Below are positions 37,656 to 50,553 of a DNA stretch of 64,000 nucleotides, one piece after another. The stretch comes from Xylaria sp. FL1777 (taxonomy: Eukaryota > Ascomycota > Sordariomycetes > Xylariales > Xylariaceae). Within the stretch, counting starts at the first letter, position 1. Each line of letters opens with the position of its first letter. Both the position numbers and the translations under genes were made by a program. The notes under the pieces are model-generated. The model did not search any database, was not told the DNA's origin, and worked only from the letters and a program-made list of their open reading frames with translations. The stretch spans positions 48,077-112,076 of the forward strand of contig MU400637.1 of the NCBI GenBank assembly GCA_022578965.1. Direction: 5' to 3'.

Positions 37656-39249
37656 AACATATAAATAAAACAAAAGTACTTAAAAAAAACCTTTAAAGTT
37701 GTTTATTTATTTATTAATTAAATACTAGCAAATAGTTTAACTAAAAAATTAAATTAAGCATAATTTAAGCACTTTAAAGCGCTTAATAACTTAATTAATA
37801 AACATTACTTAATTAAAGAAAACAAATTAAAAAAAGCAAAAGAATTAATTAAGTTAAAGCTTAAAGCTTTTTTTTTTTTAATAAATTAAAAATTTAAAAA
37901 AAAAACAAAAACAATTTAAATATACTAAAAGCGCTTAATAACTTTACGTTAAAAAGGCGCTTAGCTAGCGTTATTATTTTTTTTTTTTTTTTTTTTTTTT
38001 GCGTAAAAAGCGCAACAAACAGCTTTTTTAAAAAAAAACAGCTTATTGTTATTATTATTGTAATTTTTGTTGTTTTTATTCCTTTTTTTTTATTAAAAAA
38101 GCGTACTTAAATAAGCGCTTAATAAAAAAAAAGCAGTAATAAAAAAGCAAGCAGTAATAATAATAATAGTAATAATAATAGTATTAATATATATTACTAC
38201 AAAGTTTACTACAAAAATATAAAAAGCTTTATAAATAGTAATATATTAAACAGCTAAAATTTATTAATAAGAAAAATTAAAGCTGTTAAAAAATATAAAT
38301 AATACTTAAGCTAACTAAAAAAAGCTATTTATAAAAGCAGTAAAACTAGCTTTAAAAGCAGTAATAAAAGTAAAAGCAAAAAGTATTACATAAATAACGC
38401 TATTAAATTATTAGCTTTTGCTTTTTATAGTTATAAGCGCTTATAAACAAAAATAATACTTATATTAATATATAAGCTTTTTTATTTATATAGCACTAGC
38501 TATAATAAAACTTATAATTAGCTATTTGCTTATAATAGCTATTATTTATTTTTAAAAAAAATAAAGCAATATATTAGTTATAAAAAACTAAAGCAAGCTT
38601 AACTATAACTAGTATACATAATATATAAGTTAAAATAATAGCAATAGCACAAAAAGCTTAGCAGTAATTATAGCAAGCAATAATAGCAGCAAAAAAAAAA
38701 AAGCTTTTATTTTTGTTTTTATTTTTGTTTTTGTTTTTTTTTTGTTTTTTTTTTTAAACTTTTATAGCTTTTTATGCTTTTTATAATAGTAAAAAAGCGT
38801 AAAAAAAACTGCTACAAGCTAAAAAAAAAGCTAAGCAAACCAAAAAAAAAGCACTAAAAAATCTAAAAGGTTTAAAAAAAAAAGCCAAAAAAAAGCAGCA
38901 ATAATAATAAAAAAAGCGCACAAGCATAATAAGTAAGCAAGCAAATATTAAGTTTTTTAAACTAAACATATTATTACTATATTTTATACTTTTATAAAGT
39001 TTTATATGTAGCGCTTATATAAAAGACTTAACGCATAAAAATGTTTAAACGTTATTTATAAAAAATATTAGCTTAAAACATGCTTAAAAACTTTAAAATT
39101 ATATATATATTTGCGCAACTAAAACTTTAAAATGAAAATAACTTATTATATAGTGATAACTATAAAGATATAATTTAAACTTAGTAAAAAATCTTAAAAT
39201 AAGTATATATAAACGTTTTATTACAATATATTAAAAAAACTTATAAAAA

Positions 39250-39252
<3 letters not shown>

Positions 39253-39317
<65 letters not shown>
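39253..39317. repeat. Poly-A tract (65 bp)
   Basis: An uninterrupted A run inside Z copy 2, three times as long as the homologous run in Z copy 1 (7,405-7,426). It is probably replication slippage; the sequenced length may be inexact. Confidence 0.85.
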
Positions 39318-39320
<3 letters not shown>

Positions 39321-39682
39321 TTAGTTAAACTGCAAGCATATATATATTTACTTTACTACTATATAGTTTAAATACTTAAGTACTTAAATAATATAATTAT
39401 TAATAATACTATTATATATATATAATAATAATATAAAGTATTAAAGTATTTAAGTATACTTATAAGTAATAATAATATAAGCGTATATTAATATATAATA
39501 ATTAATTATTTTAATTATTAAATATAAAGCACTTTATAATTATATTAAATAGTATATTTAATTTTTTTTATATATATAAATATATCAAAAAAGCATAAAT
39601 TAATATGTTTTAACATTTATAATATTAAAGCATAAAAGTAGTATATATTTATATTAATATATAATTAGCTAAATAAAAAATA

Positions 39683-39950
39683 TATAATAAAGCGCTTTAT
39701 TTAAGCTAAAAAAACATAACATAAGCTATTTATAATTATAAGCGCTTTTTATTTTATAAAGTTAAGTTAACTAAAGTTTAACTAAATAAACATAAATAAT
39801 TAGTAGTATATAATGCATATAAATATACTAAAAAATTAATAAATAAAAAAAATAAAACATAACTTTTTAATATACGCTTTTAACTTAAACTAAAAAGCGT
39901 TTTATAAAAGCGCTAATTTATTTTCACTTTATATAACTAAATTTATTAAA
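39683..39950 (+). repeat. Family Z LTR, third copy (inferred 3' LTR of copy 2)
   Basis: Inverted match to 6,811-7,080 and 14,469-14,739. Landmarks are AAAGCGCTTTATTTAAGC at its left edge, GTTAAGTTAACTAAAGTTTAA in the middle and AAAAGCGCTAATTTA near its right end. It is more RIP-mutated than the 14.5-kb copy. Confidence 0.75.
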
Positions 39951-40018
39951 GTTTTTAAATTATATACTTTAATATATATTATGTAAATGTAATAGACTTA
40001 TTATATATTAATAAATCT

Positions 40019-40083
40019 AAGCATACGCTACGACCTCTATAAGTTTTGGGGCAGGTATGCAAAAGAGGCCAAAGGTTTTCTGC
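40019..40083 (+). repeat. 65-bp GC-richer conserved island, copy 2
   Basis: Ungapped match to 19,214-19,278. The sequence allows a short stem between GACCTCT (40,032) and AGAGGCC (40,064). It lies between the end of Z copy 2 and the lone A LTR and is not homologous to either. Its function is unknown. Confidence 0.7.
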
Positions 40084-40171
40084 TAGTTAAGTATATTTAT
40101 AGTTTATAAAGGCTGCAATATGCAATAAAAAAAGCAAACTATATTATTTTATTTTAAATACTTAATGTTTG

Positions 40172-40481
40172 TAGTAAAATAAAGCAGTGTAATTGCGCAA
40201 GATTTACTATAACACTTTAATTGCAAAAAAATAAGTTATAACTTATGCATTTAAGCAATTAAGCCATATATAAATTAAGAAATGAAACAATTAATAGAAA
40301 AGCTATTTAATAATATAAATAAAGCAACTATAGCTAATTTCCATTATGTTGTTTATAATATTTAAGTTTATGCTTTAAAATTTAGCGCAATATTTACACT
40401 TTTTTTCTTACTATATAACTTAGCTTAGACTTACTTTAACTAGCTAGTTAGCTTATTTAGCTACTTTACTTTACTTTAGTA
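40172..40481 (+). repeat. Family A LTR, copy 3 (solo or orphan)
   Basis: A 310-bp unit like 520-829. Neither flank matches the internal sequence next to the other copies, so it looks like a solo LTR left by recombination or an orphan. The five bases on each side (GTTTG and AAAAT) do not match, so no target duplication is visible. It is less mutated than the other copies (AAAGCAGTGTAATTGCGC is intact). Confidence 0.65.
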
Positions 40482-41733
40482 AAAATAAAAGTTTTAAACT
40501 ATAAAGATTAAATATATATAAAACAATACATATTTTATGCTTTAAAAACGCTGCGCATTTTATTTTGTTAAAATAAATAAGCTAGTTAATTAAAGGTTTA
40601 AAAGTATATATTAATAAAGTTAAGCAAAATCTGTTTTATTTCTTAAAAGTTTACTAGTAAATTAAGTAGTAAATACTTAGAGTTAAAGCTAATTTAGCTT
40701 TTTCTTAATGTTATAATATTTACTAACATATTTTTTTATTTTAATATGTTTTCTGTAATTTATAACTATTTTATACTTTTTTTTTATTTTATTCTGCATT
40801 TAAACTTAGACTTTTTTTTAACTTTAAACATAGCATTTATATAAGCTATTTTTATAAAGGTTGTTGCTTTTTGCTTAAATTACTGCAATAATATTTCTGT
40901 TAAGCATTTATAGCTATATAATAAAAACAAGTATTAATATTAAGTATATTTAGCAGTATTAAATAAAAACAAAAAATAACATATAGCGTTAAACATATTA
41001 AACTTTTATACTAGTATGCCTTTGTAGTAAAAAGTTGCATATTTAAAATTGCTACTTTTTGCTTTAAAAAATACTAGCATAACCTTTAGTAGCTTGCTAA
41101 ACTACTTTATTTTAAAAAAAAATTTGTTATTAAAATTACTTACTTAAAAAGTAATAAGCTTACTACTTATAGAAACCTTATTATACTTAGCACTACAAAA
41201 ACTTAATTTGTTTTTACTAAACATTATAATTATAAGTTATAAATATAATACAGTATAAAATATAGCTATTAATAAAATAATTATAGTAATAGTTTATTTT
41301 AGTAAAGCAGTTAACTTTATAATTAAAAAAAAAATGTACTACTTATATAAAATAAATAAAGTACGCACTTATAAGCTTAGTAATAATAAAAAGTTAGTTA
41401 AGTTAAATAAAGCTAAAAAAGTAAACATTTAAAAAAAAAATAAAATTTGTAAAAAGTGCAACAAGTTTACAAACTGCAGCTAAAATCATAGTATACTAAA
41501 TATATAAATAAGTTTATAAGTCCTATAATTATTTATAATTACTAAAGTAAAAAGCAAGTATATAAGTATAAATACTAAAGTAAATAAGTTATACTTGCGT
41601 ACTTTTCTTTAGTAATACTAAAGCAATACTTATTATAATTAAAAGTTAAATTTTCTTTTAAGTATATAAACCTTAAACTTATTAGCACGTACTTTTTATT
41701 AGCAAAACTTATTAAGTTTATTTTTAACTTAAC

Positions 41734-42286
41734 TAAACTAGATCTTTATTTTTTTTAACCTGCGTTATTTAATAATATATTAAATAAAAAGTATACTGCA
41801 TAACAATCTTAAAGTTTGTAATTTAATAAAGCTATTTATTATAAGCACTACACCTTTTTATAAACTAAATCTTTATTTCTTTTTTAAAAACAGTAGCATA
41901 AAATAATCTTAATGTTTGCAACTTAACAAAGCTACACTTATTATAAGCACTACGCCTTTTTATAGTCTAGATCTTTATTTTTTTTCCAAAAACAATAACA
42001 TAAAATAATCTTAGTGTTTACAACTTAATAAAGCTATACTTACTATAGTTATTACGCCTTTTTATAAACTAAATCTTTATTTTTTTCTTAAAAACAGTAG
42101 TATAAAATAATTCTAGTGTTTATAACTTAATAAAGCTATACTTCTTATAAATACTACACCTCTTTATAGTTCAAATTTTCATTTTTTTTACTTTGTGCAA
42201 TTTAACTATATATTAAAAATAGTAGCATAAAACAATATTAGTATTTATAACCTAATAAAACTATACTTTTTATAAACACTGCATTA
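41734..42286. repeat. Minisatellite, about 102-bp unit, about five copies
   Basis: Tandem units begin near 41,734, 41,861, 41,963, 42,064 and 42,167. Landmarks are TAAACTAAATCTTTATTTTTT at the start, AAAACAGTAGCATAAAATAA in the middle and AACTTAATAAAGCTATACTT near the end. The spacings are 127, 102, 101 and 103 bp. The first and last units carry an extra segment of about 25 bp (around TTTAATAATATATTA and TTTAACTATATATTA) that the middle units lack. No other copy exists in the window. Confidence 0.8.
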
Positions 42287-45200
42287 TTTTAGCAAGTTAT
42301 AATAGCTTTAGCTTATTATATTACCTAAAAACTAAAATCCATGTATTAATATTTAAAAGCTTTAACCTTTTTATAGTTTTGCTTTTTTTTTTTTTACTTT
42401 AATAAAAACTAATATTTAATTTTTTATTTTTAAACTTAAGCTATAGCAAATTTTCCTTAGCGCTTTTTATGTAACTATACTTAGTACATAATTTTAAAAC
42501 TAAATATAAATCCTAATAAAAAAACAAAACTATTACATAATAAGTTTAATAAGTTTTGCTTTACTAAAACACAAATATATAAAAGTCTTTAATTTATAAC
42601 TAAAAATACTTAAACTTATATAAAAAATAAAGAACTTTTTTTTATAAACGCTAATTAATAACTAAGCAAAAGATTTAATAACTAGGTTTTAAAAAGATTT
42701 AAGCTACGTTAACTTTTATGCTATATTATAATTCTGGTTTTTTTAAGTAAATTTTAGTTTGCTATTATTTATAACTATACTTCTTTTTTTGCTATAATAT
42801 TTAATTTAAAGCTACTTAATACAAAATAACATATTTAAGCTTTTAAAGCTAACTTTATTACTTTTTTATAACAAAATTATATTTTTATATCTAAATACTA
42901 TATATTTAAATAAACTAAAAGTTATAAACGAACTTAATACAAAAAGTAAGCTAATAGTTAGCATATTTTAAAATTTATTTAAGCTTACATATAAAAAAGT
43001 TATTATAATTAAACAGCTTTAAAACATTACTCTTTTTATTTTATATGCTAAAATTAATTCTAGAAATATTTAATGTTATACTACTAAGCTTAACAAAATA
43101 TTATTAAGCTAATTTTATAGCTAAAACTAAATAAGTCTAAGTTAGATTAGTACGCTAAAAAAGATATAAATATATTTAAAAAAAAACAAAAGCAATACAA
43201 GAAAAAAATTTATGCACTTAATAAATTAATGCAATATAATCTATTAGTTCTAAAAAAATACAAAAGTAAAATTATTAAACTTATTAATTATGCAAAAAAA
43301 AAAAATATATTTATAAACGTTATAAAGTTCAAAAATCCTATTACTATTTATAAAACTCTAGCTTTTGCTAACTTTGATTTTACTACTGTTTATAGTTATT
43401 TAAAAAATATAGTTCTTACTTAATAAAGTTATTAATGCTAAAAAAAAATCTATAGTTTTTTATTTTTTCTAAAAAATAACACATAAGAACTAAATATTTA
43501 TAACTTAATAAATAACTTAAAAATATTACTAAAAAGGCCTTTATTAAAACGTTTATATTATAATTATTAGTTGCCTTAATTGCTAAAAATCCATAAATAA
43601 CAAAAAAACTAAAAAACACTGTTTTAATTATTCTTTAAACCTCTTAGTTTTATAAGTTATAAATATATAAATTATACTATTAAGCAATAAATTTAAAGCT
43701 ATTATAAAAGCAAAAAATAAAATAACAACTTATTTAAAAGCTAAACCTTTAAAACACATAGATTTTTTAGTAATACTTAAGTTCATTAAAAAAAAAATTA
43801 TATTTTAATATAAAGTTCTTATTAAAATCAAGTATAATAATAGCTCTAAGTTCAAAAAAAAAATAAAAAACGCAGTAAACACTTTAAAATATAAAATAAA
43901 CTATAGCTCTGCTTATTATTCCTAAGCTTAAGGCCTTATTAAAGAAAGCTATAAACTAATAAAAAAAAGCTTTATATAAATAACAAATAAAACTAAAAAA
44001 AATTAGCTAAATTATTTAAACTTAATAATATAAGCAAATTACACTTTTATACGCTATTATAACTATAGTTTATATAAGCTAATATATAAAAAAATATTAA
44101 TTCTACTAGTAAAAAATGTAATACTAATATAAAAAGTAATTAAATAGCAAAATAGTGCCTTTTACAAAAATTTTATTAAAGCTAAAGTTAAGCAGCTAAA
44201 ACGCTATAACTAAAATATTATAAAAGTTAAAGCAATTATAACTAAGAAAAAAAAATTAGCTACAAAAACTAAATCTTAAAAAAACGCTTATAAAATTAAA
44301 TAACTACTTAAAAAAAGCTCGCTTGTTTTTTTTTATAATACTATGCTTTTAATAAACAAGTTTAACAACAAAAAACTATTATACTAATAAATTAGCTTTT
44401 ATTAAGTTAAAAAAAAAGTTAATTATAAATAATACTAATTAGCAAAATTATTAAAAAAAGAATTAAAAAGGTTATTTTTTGCTAAAAAGTTAAAACAATT
44501 CATATAAAATAACTAAAAGTACTAAAAGCTAAAAAATCCCAATTTTAATATATAAACTACTAGCGTAGCAGCTATTTACTAAAGAACTAACTAAAACAAT
44601 AAAGCCTTTAATAATTAAAGCTATAGCAATTAAGCTGCAAAAAGCAAAAAAAATGTAATAAGTTATACAAGCTTTTTAAGTTTAAAAAGCTGCAGTATAG
44701 CCCTTAGTACTTTAAACATTTCAAGCGCTAAAAAATATAATAGCTTACTTTATTTTTTTTAGCTATTATATTATAAAGCGCTTTAAAAAATAATAACTAA
44801 CAAAAGCTAAAGCAATAAATTTTCTTTTTTTTATTTTTTGTTTTTTTACTAATTGTTTTGTTTTTTATTTTTATTAATTGCATAAGTTTATATAATTAAG
44901 TTATAATATATAAAACTATTTTACTTTGCTTAAAACTAAGCATGTTTTTTATAGCTTTTTTTTTATTAGTTTTATATTTGTTAGTTTTATAGCAACTTAT
45001 TTGTTAGCACTTTTTTTATTATTATATTAAAAACATAAGTCTTTATTTTATTTTAACGTTTTTTAGATAGCTTAATAGCTTAGTTCTAGTGTAAATTATT
45101 ATTGCTTTTTTTTAAAAATGCATAAAAATAAAAAAAATAAAAATAAAAACTGCTTATTAGTTTTAATTACCTAAGTTTATTTTGCTGCACTAACGCTTAC

Positions 45201-47339
45201 ATATAAGTTTTCTTACTTTTAATTGCTTAATTACTTTTGTTTAAAACTAAATAGCGCTTTTTGCTTTTAGTTTAAACTATTTAATACTTAACAAAAATTT
45301 TAAAACTATTAAAAAGCAAAAAACATTATTACTGCACTTTATAAAGTTACTAGTTTATATTTTACGTGTTTAAACTACTAGCAATAATTTAAAGCTACTA
45401 TTAAGCAATAATAAACACTTAATAAAACAATAAACGCTTAAGCAAAGTTTAAAGCAAGCTTAACTAAAGCAAAATCTTGCTATAGAAAATTAAGCAGAAA
45501 TATTTATTTATATAAAGCTAAAAAAATAAAAACTAAAAAAAAAACAAAAAAAAAATTTAATAATCTAATATTAATAATTCTTATTTTATATATTTTAAGC
45601 TTTTCGTTATAAAAGTTCTATATATTTGCTTTTATAAGTATTAAAACTTAACTTTTTATATAATAATTGTTTTTTTTTTATTTATTATGCTTAAAAAAAA
45701 GTTTGCAAACCATGCAATAAAAAAAAATAATTGCAAATTATATTAAAAAAAGCATTGCTATATAAGCAAATTGTTTAATTCCTTTATTTTATTTTACTTT
45801 ATATAATTTATTTAATTTATTTTTTTAATTATTTCTTAAGATATTAAAGCGTTATATTAATCTTTTAAGCAATACTAAATTATTGCTTATTAATACAACA
45901 TATAACAAGCTAAGCAATAAAATCAGCTTAAAAAAAACAATTTAATTTATGTTTTAATTTAGTTCTTTTTTTAGTTAAACAAATAAAAAAATTTCCAAAT
46001 AAAGTTATTTATTCTTTAAAGTTTTTAAGCATAAAATCTTTTTTAATTACTGCAATTATTATGCTAGCTTTAAAATATTTAGTTATATTACTTTAAAACT
46101 TGTAAAATAAACAGTTATATAATTAAATAATAAATGCATAATTAGTACACGCATTAAACCCTTATTTTAAAATAGTGCAGCAAAAAAAAAAAAAGTAAAG
46201 TTCTATATACTCTTTGCTTTTAGTTGTTATTAATATTTACTTGCAATACTTACAAAGTATAGCATTTTAAATTTTAAACAATTATATAAATATAACTATA
46301 AGCTAACAAAAATTATAAAGAATCTAGTATATATATTTGCTTTAAAAACTGCCTTTAGTTGCTTTTATATATAGTAAGCAAACTTTTAAATACTGCTGCT
46401 TTTTTATTTAAGTAAAGCTAGCTTAAATATATTAATTTATATAATATTTAGAAAAAAAATTATAATTAACTTTTTATTAAACATATTTACTGCTAGTATT
46501 ACTACTAAAAATTTTGATCTTTAAACAGCTTAATGCTTAGTTATATAAAAAAAAGAAAAGTTAGCTAAATAGAAAAAACAAAATCTAAAAAAAAAAAAAG
46601 CACGTATATTTTGCTATTTGTTAGTAAACTTAATTTTTTAAATATTACAAGTAAAACTATTTATTAGCTAAGCAATATTAATTTCTTAAATATTAATAAA
46701 TTACTACAATGCTTTTTAATTATTTAAAACCCTATTAATAACATAAAAATCTTTTTTTGCATGCTTAATTAAGCAAAAATTAATTATGCTACTTAAAGCT
46801 AGAAAATCTATAACAAAAGCATAAACTAAATAATTTAAAAATTTAAGCGCTAAAGTAAAAAATTGCAGAAAAAATCAAAGCTTTAAAACTACACAAAAAA
46901 AAACAGATTAAAAAAAGAAACAAGCCTTTTTTTTATATTTAGCAAAGCTTAAATTACTTACTTTGCTATTAGTTATAACAGTTATTTAAAAAAAATAAGT
47001 TATAAATATATTAAAAAAAAATTAAAAAGTAACTATTTAACTAACTAAAACTACTTTACTTGCTTATTTTTTAATTAATACTAACGCAAACATATAAAAA
47101 GTAATTATTATAAAAGCATTTAGCAATTAATAGTTTATTTTAGCAATAAAATAATTAATTAATAAATTAAAAATAGTATAATAAATTTATAAAAAAAAAG
47201 TGCGCTAATTTAAAACTACATATTTTAGCTTTTTTTTTATTATATTTGCTTTACTAAACCTTTTACTTATACCTAACTTTATTATTTTACTTACTTAATA
47301 AATTCTAACTTTCTGCATTTTATATAAATACTTTTAGCA
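42287..47339. other. Unassigned RIP-degraded DNA, probably partly retroelement
   Basis: No gene is supported. The right part adjoins the inverted family A copy and may be its continuation, but the comparison copy at 16-19 kb stops, so this cannot be tested here. An unusually long open frame for this composition lies at 43,151-43,423. Poly-A occurs at 47,757-47,777. The expected inverted 3' LTR of the A copy was not found. Confidence 0.4.
43151..43423 (+). pseudogene. 90-codon open frame of unknown origin
   Basis: The frame opens after a TAG at 43,148-43,150 and runs 90 codons to a TAA at 43,421-43,423; the first ATG is at 43,229, leaving 64 codons. It is Lys/Tyr/Ile/Asn-rich with a charged N-terminal stretch, then a more mixed C-terminal part including NPITIYKTLAFANFDFTTVY. 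It is not a simple low-complexity run like most long frames here. It could be a transposon-protein remnant in which few stops have formed, or chance. No domain was recognised, and there is no ribosomal or promoter evidence. Confidence 0.2.
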
Positions 47340-50300
47340 TTTATATTTAAAAGATCTTATAATTACTAAAAAGTAATAATTCAAATTAGCAATTAAAAAT
47401 ATCGAACTATATGCAGCAAGTAATACTAACCTTAATACTTATATTTTACACTTTTTATTTAAGTATATAGCACTATTTGCTTTTATACCTTTAATTTATA
47501 TTAGGTTTTCTAACTTGCTTGCACTTTTTATTTAATTATAAAACATAGCAAATATATATATATGCTTAAACATTAATAAAAATTGCTTTTATTATATGCA
47601 TATGCTTTTAATTATTATATTTCTTATTTCTAAAAAAGTTATTAATATTACAGATTAGCTAAAAATAGCATTATCTCTTTTTAAAAGCACTAGTAAGCTA
47701 CTACCTTATGCTAAAAAATATAAGCTTTAAGCACAACAAATAGCAAAACAAAAAATAAAAAAAAAAAAAAAAAAAAACAAGTATATATATATAAACCTTA
47801 TAACTAGCTATAAAAAGCCTTTTCTTAAAAACTAAAAGCTTTTTAGAAATAGCTCTAAAAAAAAGCCAATATTTATTAATAGCTTAAAGTATAAAAAGTA
47901 TTTAGCCTGTATGCTTTTTTTGTAAATTAATAAGCTAAATGCAAAAAATGTTTAGCTAAAAAACATATTGCTTTTTTTAGTTAACGTTTTTTTAAAATCT
48001 GTTTTAAAGTTCTTTTTTACTAAAAAAAAAATAACCTTTATAAAATGCTTGTTTTTTAAAAACCTAAAAAAAAGCAAAAAGGTAATACTAAAAAACTGCT
48101 TTAGCTATTTGTTCTTTAAAAATAGCAAAGCTTGCTAAAACTTTTCCTTAGACTTAGTTTAATAAATATAAAAAGGATCAATATTTATAATATATAAAAA
48201 ATATTATAATAAAAAAACGTTAAAATATTAGTAGTTTATAATACACATAATCCTAAAAAAAAATATTTATTTCTTTGATTTAATATATAATAAAAAAATA
48301 ATTACTTTTTAAAAAAGAGTTTATTTAGTATACTTTATTATATAAAATTGCTTAATAAACGCAAATAAAACGCTACTTTATATGCTTAAACCAACAAAAA
48401 GATTTCCAGGAAAATTTCTATAAACTACAAGCTAAATATTTAGGTTTATAGCTATAAAAAGTCTTGCAATGCTAATATAGTTCTTATTTATAATTAAAAA
48501 TTACTGCAATAATAATAATTTATGCTTTAATAAGTTTAATGTTATATTTATAAAATCTTTAATAGTTTTAGCAATAAAGCTAAAATTATATAAAAAATAA
48601 AAACTTATAATATAAAAGCTAAACATTTTGCAGTTAATATTTATAAAAGCCTTAAAAAAGCTACTACTAAAAAAAGCTTTAAACAATTATTAAAAAAATA
48701 ATAACTTTGAACACTTTAATAAGCTTAAGCCTTATAATAAACAAAAACCGGTTTATTGTTTTTTATTAAATAAAGTTTTAAAAACAATATATAAAAATAA
48801 CAAGCAGCAATAGCTAAAAACTTTTTTTTTAAAGCAATAAACAGCTATTAAAAAAACTTACTAGTATAAACAAAAGTATTTAAATTACTAAAGAAGTTTT
48901 ATTGTTTTTAGCTGCTATAAAAACCTTTATAAAGTAAACATAGTGTTATAAAGGTTTAAAGCTATTTATATTACAAACGTTTTTATAAAGCTAAACGCTA
49001 AAAAATAGCTAAATAAGCGCAAATTAAAAGCTTTACTAAATATATTGCTTTAGCTATATATAAATAAAAGAAATAAAACTTTAAAAATAAGTATTAAGCT
49101 TAAGTATAGCTAGTTTATAAAAAACCTTTTTATAAACTAATAAAATACAAAATAAGCTACAATAATTGCTAAAACCCCTTAAATAAAATATCTTATAATA
49201 AAATATTGCTTAAATAATTATTAGATTACTATTTTTGTTAATACTGTTTTAAAAGTAGTATATATTTTAAACTTTAAGCATACTACTAATAAAAACAACA
49301 AACAAGTTTTTTAAAAATTATAAAAGTATTAAACAATAAAGCACTTTAATATAAAAGTTGTTTTAAGCTATTTTATACTTTTTTGTTTTTTTTAGCGTAA
49401 CACCTATATGTGCGAATTTTTTAAGCCTTTATACTTATACTGCATATTTTGCAAGCTAATAAACTAATTTCTAAAAAAAAGCATTAATAATTAAAAAAGT
49501 TATATATAACTTATTATTTTTATAAAAAAAAGCTTTAAAAAGCACCTTAGCTTTAAATTACTAAAAGATTTATGCTTGTTGCTTTTAATAAGCGCTAAGC
49601 TTTATAAACTCTTATAAGCACTAAATATAACTTCTTTTAAATCTAAAAAAATAGCTTTTATTTCATTAAGCATTAAAAATACAAAAAACAAAAGCAAAAC
49701 GCCAAAAAAAAAGCTAAATATTAATTGTTTTGTTTTTTTAATACTTTTTACCTTAAAGCGCAAAGAAAATTTCTAGCAAAAAAAACTAATGCTTATACTA
49801 AAGAAGTCTTATTATAAGCAATATAAAAACGTTCTAAAAGTACAAAATTACTTTGCTATAAATATACTTATAAATATCTTTTTTTTTAAGTATAGCAAAC
49901 TAAATATAAAACTTAGCTAAGCTTAATAGTTCAAAAAAAAAAAAGTATAAACTTTTTATAAGCATTTTTTTAAAAAAAACGCTAAGCATTCTTAAAAGCT
50001 TCTGCTTATATATCTAAATATATAAAAAAGCTAAAACTAGTTTTAATAAAGCTAAGATGCTTTTACAAGCGTTAAAACTTAAGCTACCCTTAAACGTAGT
50101 AAAAAAAATAAAAAAGAACTTATAAAACTAAATAAACAAAAAAAAATAATACTAACCCTGTTTAAAAAACGTTAATAATAAAAAAAACTTTATAATTATA
50201 AGTATTAAAATAAACTAAAAGCAACTATATTTTAATAAAAAAAAATTAAAGTAAAGTAAAATAGCTAAACAAGCTAACTAGCTAATTAAAGTAAGTTTAA

Positions 50301-50553
50301 GCTAAATTATATAATAAAAATAAAAGTATAAATGTTGCGTTAAATTTAAAAGCATAAACTTAAACATTACAAACAATATAATAAAAATTAACTATAGTTG
50401 CTTTATTTATATTATTAAATAGCTCTTCTATTAATTGTTTTATTCTTTAATTTATATATAGCTTAATTGCTTAAATATATAAGTTATAACTTATTTTCTT
50501 GCAATTAAAGTGTTATAATAAATCTAGCGTAATTATACTACTTTATTTTAGTA
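47340..50553 (-). mobile_element. LTR retrotransposon family A, 5' LTR plus internal region, inverted copy
   Basis: Inverted, collinear partner of 16,044-19,197. Reading on the minus strand, the LTR spans 50,553-50,244 and the internal region follows. RIP differences are scattered across both copies, and this copy retains more C and G (for example TTTGCATTTAGCTTATTAATTTACA on the minus strand near 47,925). Its internal sequence probably extends left beyond 47,340. A 61-codon frame (complement of 48,501-48,686) is Phe/Ser-rich and shows no motif. Confidence 0.7.
50244..50553 (-). repeat. Family A LTR, copy 4 (5' LTR, inverted)
   Basis: Reverse-complement match of the 310-bp unit. On the minus strand it starts TACTAAAATAAAGTAG and ends TTTAATT. 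Its inner flank matches that of 16,353; its outer flank matches none of the other copies. Confidence 0.7.

Larger units (their letters stand above)
33312..39950 (+). mobile_element. LTR retrotransposon family Z, copy 2 (inverted, one end missing, carries a MITE)
   Basis: Inverted relative to 6,811-14,739. Coordinates sum to about 46,300-46,760 along the alignment, drifting with indels and the MITE. Shared landmarks include the 62-codon frame at 38,781-38,969 (complement), matching 7,712-7,903, and the block near 33,640-33,700 matching 12,670-12,740. The LTR at 39,683-39,950 is present, but the part equivalent to about 13,070-14,739, with the other LTR, is absent; the break coincides with the end of the DNA transposon at 33,311. 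The A-rich plus strand is taken as the sense strand, making this a 5'-truncated copy. It is heavily RIP-mutated and has no legible protein. Confidence 0.7.
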
